Notes under the pieces: model-generated
Told to the model about the DNA's origin: nothing
What the model saw: the letters and a program-made list of their open reading frames with translations, nothing else
The model's database searches: none
Assembly (NCBI GenBank): GCA_030549175.1
Contig: JAUKUA010000003.1
Location: forward strand, 2,728,001 to 2,792,000
Direction: 5' to 3'
Length of the DNA stretch: 64,000 bases
Origin: Lasiosphaeris hirsuta
Taxonomy: Eukaryota > Ascomycota > Sordariomycetes > Sordariales > Lasiosphaeriaceae
Translations under genes and position numbers: made by a program
Part shown: positions 13,608-28,590 of the stretch, one piece after another
Position numbering within the stretch: the stretch's first letter is position 1
Layout of the letters: each line of letters begins with the position of its first letter

Positions 13608-16600
13608 TGGCGGGAGCTCATGAAGCCGTCGTCGGGGGTCAAGTTGAATCGAGTTGATCGGGCCAGAGAAGGTCGAGGCCGGGAGTGGCGCGGATTCGAA
13701 TCGAGAGCCGCGTACGAAAGGAGCGACAGCAAACAAGCGGTGCGGAAGGTGGTGACTGTGATATTATAGTTCAGGCTGGACTCGTAATTGCTCGACCGTC
13801 AGAGCATTGTTGAGGGGGCGTCGAGATGTCGTCGAGGAGCGGGCATTTGAGCAGGAGAGCGAGGCGGGACTCGTCCAGCGCCGCTCGAAAGCCCCAATCA
13901 TGCAACTCACGGATCCGTCAATCAGTTGCCCTCGGCGATTGTCAGTGCCCTCGTACCAGCACCCACGCTGGCAAACAGCTCTTTCTCTTTCTCTCGTTCT
14001 CCCCCCCGATGCTGTCGTCCTGCGGGGTGGACCCTCGACGAGGATGCAGGTGGGGAAGGCGGGGGAATCGGTGTCCTGGGATGCGCCTGGAAGTGTAGTG
14101 GGCGAGAGGGCGAGGCCGGGATGGCGGTTGGAAGACGGTGATGGTGTTGAAGCGACGGGTTGGTTTAAAGGTCGGCTTGGGAGTGTGACGTTGGATGGGA
14201 ATGACTGCGGGCCCTCTGTCTGTGTCCTGCGAGTTGCTGCTCAGGGTAGGCTGTGGACGACTGGGGACTGGCCAGAATGGCGCTCAACGCTCAATGGTTC
14301 AAGCCTAGTGCCGTCAGGCGGTGCCGTTCCAGCTGCGGGCGTGCCCGGGCTTGACGCTACTGGGAGAAGCTGGTAAGGCGTGGGGGATGCGCTAAACCTC
14401 CCTCAGACCTCCCACAGGCTGAGCGGCGGGCCGGGTCACAGCAGCAAGCGACCACACAAGCCCAACCGTCGCCAGTCGGCGTGCCATGCCAACCATCCAT
14501 GTCACCCTCCAACGTCTCCCCATCAGATGCAATCTACCTTGTCCCGTTCCTGATTGATCCGTACAATGGGGCCCTTACTGTTTCGCCGTTCCAAGCCCAC
14601 CCTGCTTCGAACCTGTGCTACTTGACAAGGCAGATCACGGCATCAGGAAACTTTTCTCCTTTGGCTCTCGCCGACTTTCAATGGAAAAAGCAAGCAGGCG
14701 ATGAACCCATTGCTATCAATCTATGGAGGCGGCCAGGTCAGACATGCATTAACCCCATCACCACCCCGCCAGCAGACCACACCATGGAGCATCAGCACAT
14801 GAGATCACAGATCACAGAGGAGAAAAGAAACCAAAATAAGCCACCGGCAAACCCGGGCCTCGGTCGGTAACGCAACAACGACGCACACCACGCTGCGCAG
14901 TGCAGTAGCAGCAAGCAGTACACACACGCGCACACGCATGCTCACACATACACATACACCAGGCAGGCAGGCGGGCAGGCAGGGCGTTCGCTTCGCATGT
15001 TACAATCGCCCTTCTGCCATCGTGGCAGCAGGATTTGCAGATCAGAGACACGCCGTGGCCAGTCATCGGCTACGATGCATCCCTCTGGCGCCTAGTGGTC
15101 GGAGGCGCCTCATCTTTTAGCCTCTTAGGTCCGAGGCGCATCACCTCAAGGGCCATCACCATGGACAAGACAAGGCCCGCAAGGCCACTCGCCTCCAGCA
15201 GCTAACGACCTTGCATCTCTCCGCTGTCAATCACAGGCTCCATAACCGCCCCGGCCTACACTACATACAGCCTCCTTGCATCAAACCCACACACGCATCA
15301 ACCCACTCACCCCTCCCCCCCCCTGCTCTCCTTCCCCTCGTCATCCCCTCCTTCATAGCATGGGGCAGATGGAAATCAAAAGTGAGGGTGTGAAGTTGGT
15401 ATGGAATTTGCAGCGAGGCCGCGTTTCTCTATCTGTGAAATTCGTCGCTTCTGTCGGTGTATTGTTTGTTGTCCTTCGCCTCAAAGAATGGCAACCTAAA
15501 CAGCCTTGGCCCCCTCTCACTCCACCACACCTCGCTCACCCCCCTGTCGAACCCACCCCTTGTCTTACAGCGCCCGCACATCTCACATCCAGGAATCCCT
15601 ACCCTGCAGACGTTGCAGGCTCCAACGGGGCCAAGAGTCCGGGCCAGATATGAATGAATTGGAGGGAAGGTCGGCAGGCAGGGCACTACCAAGCAATAAG
15701 CAACCACCAAGCAACCACCAAGCTTGCAAAACAGGCGCGCCCGACAGTCTCCCACTCCTCTTACTCTCCACACCGCCGCAGAGCAGCTGATGATCTGCGC
15801 TTCCAATCCTCGGGACAGAAGCCGGCATCTGGCACATGGTGTAACAGGCTCAATAACCCCCAAACCCCCAAATCTTTTTTTCGGAACGCTTGTGGGAAGA
15901 GGCATTCTCTCACGCTCTCCTTTTACAAACAAGAAAAAAAACCCCCCCGCATGCGCAATTAACCAACTTATTATGGAGTGCTTGTGGTAGACTTGTTGTT
16001 CCTCCCGGACTGACTGAGGAGACTGCAGAGGCTCACTAACTGTCTTGCTTTTTTCCTCTCATACTGGCTGCCTTCTCATCACTTGCGCCGAAGGCCAGTG
16101 CTTCCATGCATCCCCATCTGTAGGGCGAATCTGCAAATGATCTAGAAACGGGTGATCAACCTGCGACTACCCGCCTTGTTCATGCGGGACAATGCCAGCA
16201 CGAGTCCTGGAGTGTAAGCGGAAACATGTTCGGCCTGTCTGTCAATCAATTACGAAAAGAGCGCCCAGCCTGGGCAGTGTCTCATATAGTTGAGGATGCG
16301 AAGCGGCGCCATCAAAACCCCGGTCGTCAAATCATCCTAAGTATAAACGGAGGGTAGCACAAGCGCAAACACAAGGGCGCGGAGCTTTGCTGAGCTGAGG
16401 GTTTTATATTGGCAATAATAATAAAAACAACGAATAAACCTGCTTCATCTTGCTTTGAGAGCCGCTGTCACTGTACCAGCAGCCTGCCAACTTTCACTCC
16501 GAGATCCTGGGTGGACCTAAAATCGTCTGACAGGCACAATTTCCCCGATCTTGAACAGTCGCTCTTTTAGCCATCGCTACCAGCGGTGAACCAAGCCTCG

Positions 16601-17060
16601 TCTAAACCTGGAGGCCCGTCTGAAAAGCATGTGAAACGCGGTTGTTGGCAAAACATCAAGGGGTTGGGTGAGGGGTAGGATGTCGACCATGCATATGGAC
16701 CTCGACTTCCATAGCAAAGTGCCAACGAAAGTAGTGGTGAGTAAGCGGACGAAGATTCAATCTTCCTGAACAATAAAATAACTGAATGAGACCATGGAGG
16801 TATTGGGTCAAGCTCAGGTGAACGCCAGGGTTTTATCTTGGTTGTCACATCACAAGCGGGGGGTTGGGGGATCGCTAGAATTATTTGCGGGCGGTTTCAT
16901 TGACAAACCCGTAATGCTGGATTCATTGCACATATCCGGCCATGAAATCATTTCTCGATTCGATTTGCCGTAGTCTGGCAAGCCTGGTGTAAAGCAAGCC
17001 CTGAACTCCTATTCACATGCCAGAAATCCCAAATCGACCTTGCAAGTTCGTGGGCTTTTT
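13608..17060. other. spacer upstream of the OGT-like gene
   Basis: Holds the promoter and leader of the OGT-like gene (reading leftwards) and the 3' side of RPL12. A 189-codon antisense frame (13807-14376, +) has no recognisable domain and biased composition. CA-rich and AGGC repeats lie at 14920-14985 and C/T-rich tracts around 15300-15900. No other gene is supported. Confidence 0.55.
14960..14984. repeat. imperfect (CAGG)n short tandem repeat
   Basis: Six CAGG-type units, one altered to CGGG, preceded by a CA-rich stretch. Non-coding. Confidence 0.85.
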
Positions 17061-17921
<861 letters not shown>

Positions 17922-18428
17922 GGTGACGGTTCTGGATGTCAAGATGCGCTTGTGTGGTGTTGGTGGAATGGAGGACCGTGCCGAGGATCAAGAACACCAA
18001 AATCAAAAAAAGATTTGGCAATTGTGGGATACAATCCTGCCTGCCCTAAGAATTTCGGCGGTGTGGCTGAAATTTGCGCCGACAAGCCACAGGGACGTTG
18101 CGGGGCAGTGGGGTGGTTAGACCGAGCCACAATGGCGGCCGGTCGGGGTTAACTCGAGACGAAACCACTCTTACAGGGCTAGGGTTATTCTAGGACACTG
18201 CAATGTCCTCACGGTTAACACCACATATCATCACCGCCAAGTCTACACTTGGGCGGAAGCAGAAACTCACAAGGGTTATGACTAAGCTCCTCCCCGCGTT
18301 ATACAGATAATTGTGAATCATCTATTCCTCAAGAAAAGGGCTTTCATAAAATAACGCTAGGTAATCACAAACCCCCATCACCACCAACCTATCCGCTGCG
18401 CCCGATACCTGCCGCAGGGCCCACTCTA
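17922..18428. other. RPL12 promoter / SEC23 3' region
   Basis: The 507-bp gap between two minus-strand genes holds the RPL12 promoter and leader and the SEC23 3' UTR. The notable element is the telobox at 18180-18187. No gene is seen in it. Confidence 0.7.
18180..18187 (-). promoter_or_regulatory. telobox (AACCCTA-type) in the RPL12 promoter
   Basis: Plus-strand TAGGGTTA, reading TAACCCTA toward RPL12, about 260 nt upstream of its ATG. Tbf1-type factors bind such telomere-like boxes and drive ribosomal-protein genes in many fungi outside the Saccharomyces clade. The site is short, so function is inferred from position and motif. Confidence 0.45.
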
Positions 18429-20977
<2,549 letters not shown>

Positions 20978-22437
20978 GATGGCAGATGTATGGTGGCCTT
21001 GGGTTTGGGTGGTTAACTACGAGAAGGCGGTGGCTCAGGACAGCTAAAATACGAGTTTGTCGGACCGAACAAGCGGACAGGCTGTCTCGATGCTGCGTGC
21101 GGCCAGGTGTCATTACCCAACCTAAGGAGGAACCCAAAGCATGTGCGAGTGGGAGCTTAGCAAAGGCGATGGGAGCTTACCTGGGAAGGGGTTCCTTGCG
21201 TCTGGTGAGGTGGGCCGCGGTGGGAGGAAGCTCAACGTTGCAAGGGCCAAAGGTCGACTTGATGGCGGCAGCCGGTGAGCAGGACCGCGTTGTCGTTGGA
21301 GAGCTAATTCGTGGATGTTTGACAGCGGCGGTATGATCAGTGTGCCCACCTTTTGCTTCCAAGTTTCCCACCAGCTCTACGGTGCGGCTTGGTGTCCCCT
21401 CAATGAAAAGGACAAGTTCCCCGAGCGCCGGGGCCTAGATTGCACCCGCCACATGCTTCTGTGGCGCAAAGCTGCGTGGCTGGTGAGCTAGAACGGCAGC
21501 AAGCTTGTTAGCCCCACCATGATCTCGCCTCCAGGTCTGCCTGCTGCCAGCACCAAGCGGCTCCCAGCTGGAGCCGCAGTCTTGGCACAATCGAACACCT
21601 CGTAGCCCAGACAACCTCAGGTCGCCGCCTCTTCCCCATTCGTGGTTAGGTTGCTTTCGTCCGAATTCCATACTAATATCTGCTCCAAACTGACCTTTGC
21701 TGTGCCCTCGGTCAACTCTACCCATATATGAATTATCTATCATTCGATTAATTCCGCCTTTGCGGGAGGAGCGAACAACCTAGAAGGCAAAGCCCCAACA
21801 TAATACCTAGTACCTCAGGTAGCCCTTGATGCAAAATGTCTCCATCTAGTCATCACATGGCTTCGCGCCTTTTTGTTGGGCAGTCTCCTGAGTATATATA
21901 CGGCTGTCTTCTAGGAGCGGGCAGTTTAGAGAAGACTGAGGACTAAGTACTCTTCCAGGCACATTGACTTTTCCCTTCCAATTCTAATTCTAATGTAACC
22001 ATGGCACCTATGTAGCTAGGATTCCGTAGACGCCGGAATCGGACATCGAAACCCGCCCCATCCCCATCTAGCAATAAGTATTGCTGGTTGCTTTCACGGA
22101 GTTGCCGAAGCACCTGGTGCTTGGGAAGTGGCACTAGCAATAAAGTTCGCATTCCGGCAAAGATCACTTAGTTGGTGCGTGGCCGTGGCTTGTTTTCCGT
22201 CATGACCGCATAGGCATTGCGGTGGATCGGATATCTAGGAGAGCAGGCTGGATACTGGATCTGAATCCGGCGCTTCGCCCGAGTCAATGCCCAAGCCACA
22301 CGAGCAGCTACATAGCAAACTCTTGATTAAAAAGGCTGTCCATCACCAGTCTTTTTCTCGTCATCCTGCTTCGGCTATTCTCTCTTATCCCCCCCCCTTG
22401 ATGATTTCTGTTTGTTCTTGGCGACCCTTCTGGAACA
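20978..22437. other. divergent spacer between SEC23 and the kelch gene
   Basis: About 1.46 kb holding the SEC23 promoter and leader (leftwards) and the kelch-gene promoter (rightwards). The first 400 bp are GC-rich; beyond about 21.8 kb it becomes AT-richer, with a TATATATA stretch near 21895. No gene is supported. Confidence 0.6.
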
Positions 22438-24430
22438 ATGGTGAAAGCGAGGACATCCCTACTGTGGCTTTCTTGCACATATGACGCTGCCCATGCCATG
22501 CCCGCCCCCCATTCTATCACTACCAGACAGGAAAACAGCGCTATCCACGATTCTGTTTTCTTGAGAAGGGCATATCACTCTTGTAAGCTCGCCAGAATGG
22601 GCCGCCCTTCCAGTCTAACACCCAGAAGCTACCGTCCTAGGTAAACGGGTGTATATCGGCGGCGGGGAGTGTTCATACTCCAGCGGCGGTCGTACTGTTC
22701 ACCAGCCCTGTAAGATTTCACACCGAGGCAACGGCTGGTTTGTGCCTCAGACTCACCAGGAATAGCGGATGCGTTGGTATCGATCGATTTATCCGAGGAT
22801 TGGAACAATGTATCAGTCGCGCTACACGCGACCTTTGGGTCCTCGGGAGCGGGTGCCCTGAAAAACGGCGGCATCTGGGTCGACGAGAAAAAAGATACCC
22901 TATATACTGGATTTGCAGGTATCAGCTCTTCCTTTGGGGATGGGGTCACCTCTGCACAGGGTCTTTGGTCCTCCAGCCCCGACACTAGTGGAGGGGGTTT
23001 GTGGCAAAGCCTGAACGGAAGCACCGACGAAAGCTTTACCACTCGGCCACGGGCCTTCGGGGGGCAAGTAGCCAGTGGCGACGGCTCAGGCTATTTCCTC
23101 GGTGGTATGCAACCCTACAGTCGTCGTTGCGCTTCGGAGCATTGCTGATTGTTCTCAACAGGTCTCGTGGATAACGGGTCATCACATCCAGATCCAGTTA
23201 GAGGGCTTGTCAGCTACAACTTCTCCACCAAGAAGCTGAGGAGCATGGCGGTCTCGGGCGTATCGACCGAAGGAAACGAACAGAATGGAGGGATGTTATA
23301 CGTCCCTAACTTTGGAGATCACGGCATCCTGGTTGCCATGGGGGGAGAACAGATGAGTGGACCAGACAACAACTCCCGCAACTTGATCCCCTTCACCAAC
23401 GTCAGGGTCTTCAACCCCATATCCAATGAATGGTTTGAACAGAGAACCTCTGGCAGCATCCCAAAACCGCGGAAGGAGTTCTGCATCGCTGGCACAGCAT
23501 CGAACAACCACACGTACGAGATCCTTGTCTACGCCGGCTGGGATGGCACCCTCGGCTTGACAGCTCTTCCGTACGATGAGGCATTCGTACTCACGCTGCC
23601 CGGCTTCCATTGGACCAAAGCAAACTATTTGGCGCTTCATCCACGACACGGTCTAACCTGCAACGCAGTCGGGGGCGGCCAAATCCTCACCATTGGCGGC
23701 GTGGACACGATGCAGAAGGGGTCATACTCAGCCGCCTTTGATACCCCCGACCCCTTCACCCAAGGACTAGCCATCTTCGATCTCATCAGCCTAACCTGGA
23801 GGGACTCATACTCAGTTAACCCAGACAGCTACACCCCCGCCCCCGAAGTCCATGCCTACTATAAAACCAAGTAGGCTCCCCCTCCCTCCTCCACCCAGCC
23901 CAAGCTTATTCCCTCCCCTCCCCCCCCCCAGCGGCCGCTCCCCCACAGCAGGCTTCACCTCCCCTGCCCTGGAATCACTCTTCGCCATCGAATACTTCAC
24001 CGCTCCCGGAAACAGCAACGAGCCTGAGCACGGCAACATCCGCGCCCTTATCGGTGGCATCGTAGGCAGCGTCGTCGGAGTTTTATTCGCAGCCTTCCTC
24101 GTCTTTTGCTGCTGGCGCCGCCGGGTCCGCCGCCGCTACCAGGAGACGTATTTCCCCAAGCTTCCGACGCTGGCGTCGATGCGGAACCCTAGTCCAAAAC
24201 GGCAGCGGCAGCGACGCCTGCCGCCACCTGGCAATTGGTCTGGGTGGCCGGCGGCACCGGGGGCGAGCTGGGAGAAAGGGGGAAAGAAGCATACAGGGGG
24301 GCTACAGGAGCCGACAGCCTGGGATGGGAAGGGTGGAGGCATAATGTATTATCATTACCGCCCGAAAAGGTTTTATAGGCGTTTCCTGCCGGAGAGGGTG
24401 CAGAAATGTTTTTTCGCTGATGGTCTGTAG
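22438..24430 (+). CDS. secreted/membrane kelch beta-propeller protein
   Basis: Proposed exons: 22438-22582, 22641-22709, 22751-23104, 23162-23870, 23932-24430, giving 591 aa. The start is followed by a weak signal-like stretch ending AHA. The N-terminal part reads as kelch blades (RVYIGGGE, TLYTGFAG, FLGGLVDNG, GGMLYVPNFG, LVYAGWDG, ILTIGGVDT). The last exon adds a Ser/Pro linker, a transmembrane helix (about 465-487, LIGGIVGSVVGVLFAAFLVF), a CCWRRRVRRR stop-transfer and a basic cytosolic tail. The last intron ends in a long C tract plus CAG; without it the protein stops at YYKTK and loses its anchor. The second intron (41 nt) is short, and its acceptor is chosen because the next CAG creates a stop. 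Function is unknown; fungal relatives are annotated as cell-wall or adhesion-type kelch proteins. Confidence 0.72.
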
Positions 24431-24700
24431 GGGTTACTGGTGATGGGGGGTTAGGTGGTTCTGCTTTGTGATCTATTGTGTTGTAGCAATTTATTGGCAA
24501 GTTAAGGGTGCAGCGAAGCGGACCTGACAAAGTAGAGCAACAGGGAGTTGCAGTGAAGAATATTCTGACAATTAATGCACACTCATACATCCTATTCTTT
24601 TTCCATAGCCAACTATGACCAACTTCCAGCACTCAAACACCATCATCAAACGATTTGTCTATCAAAGTTACTTTTCATCACAAAGGGCCACCGGGCTTGA

Positions 24701-25369
24701 TCACTTCTCAAGCACAAACTGAACAGTGCCGTATATAGCAAGCAGCTTGAGGCCAAGGTCAATGACTGAGGAAAAGATGCTGAACCTTTACCATACTAGT
24801 TAGCCAGGTCGCTCCGTCAGTCTGAAGGAGCTTGGTAGCTTACGTGCCTCGGCCGCTGGGGCCGTAGGCGGTATAACCTCTTGCATACCCAACACGCACA
24901 ACGGACCAGGTGGTGAAGACGGTCGCCGCGATAAGGGGGTGGCGTAGACCAGCAACGAACAGAGCAAGCAGGGCGGGTGTCAGGTTCTCAGTGTAGTTTG
25001 CGTGGGCGCGCTGGGCTGTCGTAGGACTTATATCAGTAACATGCACAGTATCCACTCCGTCTAACTCCCTGTTTGGGCTGGAGGATCGCCAACGGGTTGA
25101 TGAAAAGGAGATGAATTTACCGCAGTTGAAGGTAAAGGCCTTTGGGTCTTTCTCGGCAACCTCGTTGGTTGCGTAAGCGGCGGGATACTTGATGCCACTG
25201 GCCTTACGATATTTGCCCGTCAGAACACTATGAAAGGTGTTGACGAAAAAGGTCGAGGTCGCGGCCAGGAGGACCCAGCTGATGTGAGGTTATGGATTAG
25301 CATGTATCGATTGGTCGACAAGATCAACGTAAATGCTCACCCGTATTCTGATGGGAGAGTGATGGCCAT
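24701..25369 (-). CDS. MAPEG-family protein, MGST3-like
   Basis: Four exons: 25369-25341, 25278-25121, 25015-24844, 24779-24701, giving 145 aa. Introns are 62, 105 and 64 nt. This is a four-helix membrane protein of the microsomal glutathione S-transferase type: N-terminal SEYGWVLLAATSTFF helix, then the MAPEG signature FNCAQRAHANYTE (about 59-71), helix LTPALLALFVAGL, then VFTTWSVVRVGYARGY. Reading through exon 3 gives an early stop after GRGT; the last intron restores a final hydrophobic helix (IDLGLKLLAIYGTVQFV), as the fold needs. Expected role is glutathione conjugation or peroxidase activity in ER or outer mitochondrial membranes; the substrate is unknown. It converges on the kelch gene with 270 bp between stops. 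Confidence 0.9.
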
Positions 25370-25968
25370 TGTGTGAAAATTTGCTGGGGTGAGTAGGGTA
25401 TGAGTTTGCGTGGGGGTAGTCGAGGATGGTGTTGGTTGCGATTATTGTATCGAGGGGTACAGCCTTCTCATATACTACGTGGTAATCGGGGCCAAAGTTA
25501 TGACCACATCGTCTGGCTAGAACTTGGGCCGGTGGAACGGCCCTGGTAGCGCACCGGCCCTGCGCAACCGACTCGAACGGGGCATTTTTGTCTCCGAAAC
25601 CCAATAGGCAGAGGGGTCTGCGTTGTTGTACGGGGTTTGATCTATCCGATTGCCGCTAGAGTTCCCCCGATGCTGTCCAGTCCTCGACCCGGCTCAAAGC
25701 AGCGCCCCAATTTGACGGGTGCCGCGTCGAAGCACCAAAACATCAAGCCAGGGAGGTCGCGATGTCAATTTGCACCAGAGAGCGACATGGATGCATGTCG
25801 CTGCATGACATGCATGCATGGGCGTTGGAAGTTGGCTTCCACAGTCGGGAATTCTTCAGCGGGTGTTCCCGCACTCCCACGGCCAAGCAGCATCCCGCAG
25901 CCAACCATTCCACGTTGCGCTGCGTGCTGGGATGATTGCATCATCCATCGTCAAGGTCTGGCAGTCCG
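25370..25968. other. spacer between PolX and MAPEG genes
   Basis: About 600 bp between two minus-strand genes, holding the MAPEG promoter and the polymerase 3' UTR. A short local repeat of ATGCATG-type words is present (25790-25820). No gene is seen. Confidence 0.65.
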
Positions 25969-27816
25969 TTAACGTGTGCACCGTTCTTCCGGTAGCCGAT
26001 ACTCCAGCCCTAAGCCGGCGAACACACGGCGTTCGGCGGTCAGCATGTCGGGCGCTGGCTGGCCGTCCGGGCCGCTCTCAAAGTCAACCCAGGACCCGTC
26101 AGCGCGGCTGCGGATACCGCTGCTGTCGAACTTGAGCGAACGCTGTGTTTTACAGTACCTGCGCAAGTCTCGCTCAAAGGTGGTGCCGCTCGTCCAACCT
26201 AGAACCGCGCAGCCTGCGGTTTTCCACGGGCTGATGATAATGTCGACGCGTCTGTGTAGGTTTGGGTTTTTTGCTTCGCCTGTTGACCATGTTGGCTGTT
26301 GCCAAACCACCAGTGCCTTGTCTAATGTATCGAAGCCCGTGCCTTTCCTCTCATTACCCTTCCAGCTGACAGGAGTCTGGCCACGCTCGCTATTTGCCGT
26401 GCCGAGTGTCAATGTGTGCGTGATGTACTTGTCGCGCTCAAGGCTGATAACAATGCGCTCCACAAAGCCCCTGGTAGCAGATTCCGATGGGTGGCTTAAC
26501 ACCACGTCGACGTCCCCGCTTTCGGTTTTGCCTCTGCGGTGCCCCCCCACAATGACCATCTGAAATCCGCTGCGGATTTTGTTCGCATGTTGCAGAATCG
26601 TATCGGAAATGGACTCAACTTCGGCTCGCGGTATCTTGAGTTGGAACTCATCGTAGTACTTTACTCCAACCTGTTGGACTCGACTCAAGCTGTCCCAGCC
26701 ATATTCGATCACATCATCTAGATCCCGCCAGCCTTTGTTATAGAACTCACGAGCTGTCTTCTCTCCAACGCCCCATATCCCATAGAAGAGCCTCAGCACA
26801 CCAAGTTTGGGATCAGACTCATCGTCCTTGGCCTCTTGGAGTTCCCCTGCGTTCTTGAACTCCTGGTGCAGTTGGGCGATCTTAGCGCCACAGCCTGGCA
26901 ACCTTGCCACCTCTGTATGGGTTGTTTAGTAACGCAAGCGTGGGGTATTTTTGTATTCGTACTTACCTTGGGTGCTGGAGAGAACATGAGGATAGGCGGC
27001 AAGAGTGGCGATGGCACTTGAGTATGCTCTGACACCAACCTTATCTCCGGTCAATGTCCTTGCTGTTCTGATCTTTGCGAGCTCTTCAATGAAGGTTTCG
27101 TTAGGTGGGTGTATGGGAGTAGGGCGCTGGCAGGAGTATGTGCTGTGCAGATACTCGGGGATTGGTGGGAGATACTTCTCTCTGTCGCGTTCCGAAGTTG
27201 TTTGCCTTTGAAGGGTTGGCCTGGTTGGATGTCGGTTGTGTTTCCCCCTGAGCCCCCTGAGCTCATGAGAAGATGCTAGCCGTGGCTTTGCCAGAGCAGG
27301 AGATGCTACATCCCCCATGGCGCGCTTCAAGACGTCTGACGCATTCACTCGAGGCTTTGGCGGTGGTTTCATGGGCGTTGCTGTTACCTTGTTGCCCTCA
27401 TAGACAACGTAGTCACCCAGGGGAAGAAGCGCCCCTGCGTCTAATGAGTCGGTGAACCAAGTAAGCTTCACTACTTTGACGGCCACAGAGGTAGCCGCGG
27501 TAGTTGGCGTGACATATTCTTGGACCTGCTCGTCGGATCCTATATCTGACGAGACATCCTCCGCCGGTCCGACAACCCTGGTGCGCTTCGCCCTGGGCAA
27601 ACCCGTCACTTCATCATTTTCGGTAACTTCTTCTGTCGCTAGTTTGTGTTTCCTGAGCTCAAAAAGCGCGCGCTCTTTCCGGAAGACTTTCCCTAAAACG
27701 ATTTCGGCCTCGTTGATATCAAACGTGAGGGTCGATATTTGCTCCTCAAGCTTATGAAGCTCCTCAGACCCTAGATGCGTGGGGAGCAGAAAGATGACAG
27801 GAAACTTGAGCGCCAT
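25969..27816 (-). CDS. POL4: family X DNA polymerase (lambda/mu/Pol4-like)
   Basis: Two exons: 27816-26967 and 26912-25969, 54-nt intron, 597 aa. The joint gives EVARLPGCGAKIA, a helix-hairpin-helix element. An N-terminal BRCT-like region (about 1-160, interrupted by an acidic, Ser-rich insert) is followed by a basic, Pro-rich linker, the 8-kDa domain, a second HhH (GVGEKTAREF, about 331) and the polymerase core with GGHRRGK, catalytic GDVDVV (about 418) and RRVDIII with the third Asp (about 503). Such enzymes fill gaps in non-homologous end joining and base-excision repair. The ATG at 27816 is chosen because upstream residues in the same frame look like leader sequence. Assignment between lambda and mu type is not made. 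Confidence 0.93.
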
Positions 27817-28590
27817 GATTTCGATCACCTCAGCGTCGGGGCTGCGCAAGAGAAAGGACCAGCATGCTAAGGTTAAGAAGGGCTTGTCTGTAGCAAGCGA
27901 AAGAATAACCTCAGTGTGAGTAAGTGACAGTAATTTTGATGGACAAAGTAACGTGAGAATGAAATGGCAACAACGATGGCGAATGAGTGAGTTGTGCAGT
28001 GTGATAATACCCAAGTGAAGAGATTCACATCACTCAGTCACTAACCTACGAATGGCACCGCAGTGCGCATGACGACTTCCCTGCTAGTTTCAGTGACGTG
28101 CAGCAAGTTGCGCCTGTCAAGGCAAGCGGCAGGCGGGCACGGCGGGACACACACGAGCTGCGCGATGGAATCCTGGGGCGGGGGAGGCGCCATTTCCTTT
28201 GGTAGCCAAATGTGCACTGATGAGCGACGCTACTTTCTTTGAAGTTAGGTTTTGCGCACTGTGTTTAGCCGTTTTCGGCGCAGCTCGATCTGACACCAGG
28301 CAGATCTCGAACCTTCATCTTCATTTTCAGGCGACAATTGCGCCTCACCGACGCAGCTGCTTTCTCCGAGCACACATTTCTAAAGTCATCGATTAATCGT
28401 CCTTCGCTTGTGGAATTTCCTTTTCTGCTGCTTAGATTCCAGACACCTCAGTTCTTGCCTTCGACAAGGCGTGAAGAAGCGAGCGAGGGTCAACTTTCAC
28501 TCACTGACATCGACTTCAACCCTCAAACTCGAAAAGGCAGAAACCAAAAGTTGGCCAGGACTCGGGGGGAACCTGAGGCGGGAGAGCAGG
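27817..28590. other. divergent promoter, PolX / TFIIE-alpha
   Basis: 774 bp between head-to-head genes, with a GC-rich core near 28120-28190. The TFIIE frame stays open upstream of its ATG to 28408, but those codons look like leader sequence. No gene is seen. Confidence 0.65.

Noticed and set aside
13807..14376. 189-codon open frame antisense to the OGT-like gene leader
   Set aside because: Biased Gly/Arg/Val composition, no domain, overlapped by other open frames in the same GC-rich DNA; more likely chance.
27817..28014. N-terminal extension of the family X polymerase
   Set aside because: Upstream residues do not resemble a BRCT start, and the ATG at 27816 leads directly into it.
28214..28292. 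Possible box C/D snoRNA (CTGATGA ... CTGA)
   Set aside because: The C box lacks the purine, there is no C'/D' pair and I know of no rRNA complementarity.
28408..28590. N-terminal extension of TFIIE alpha from an upstream in-frame ATG
   Set aside because: The family starts at the MD(V/L)AQ block and the extension has leader-like composition.
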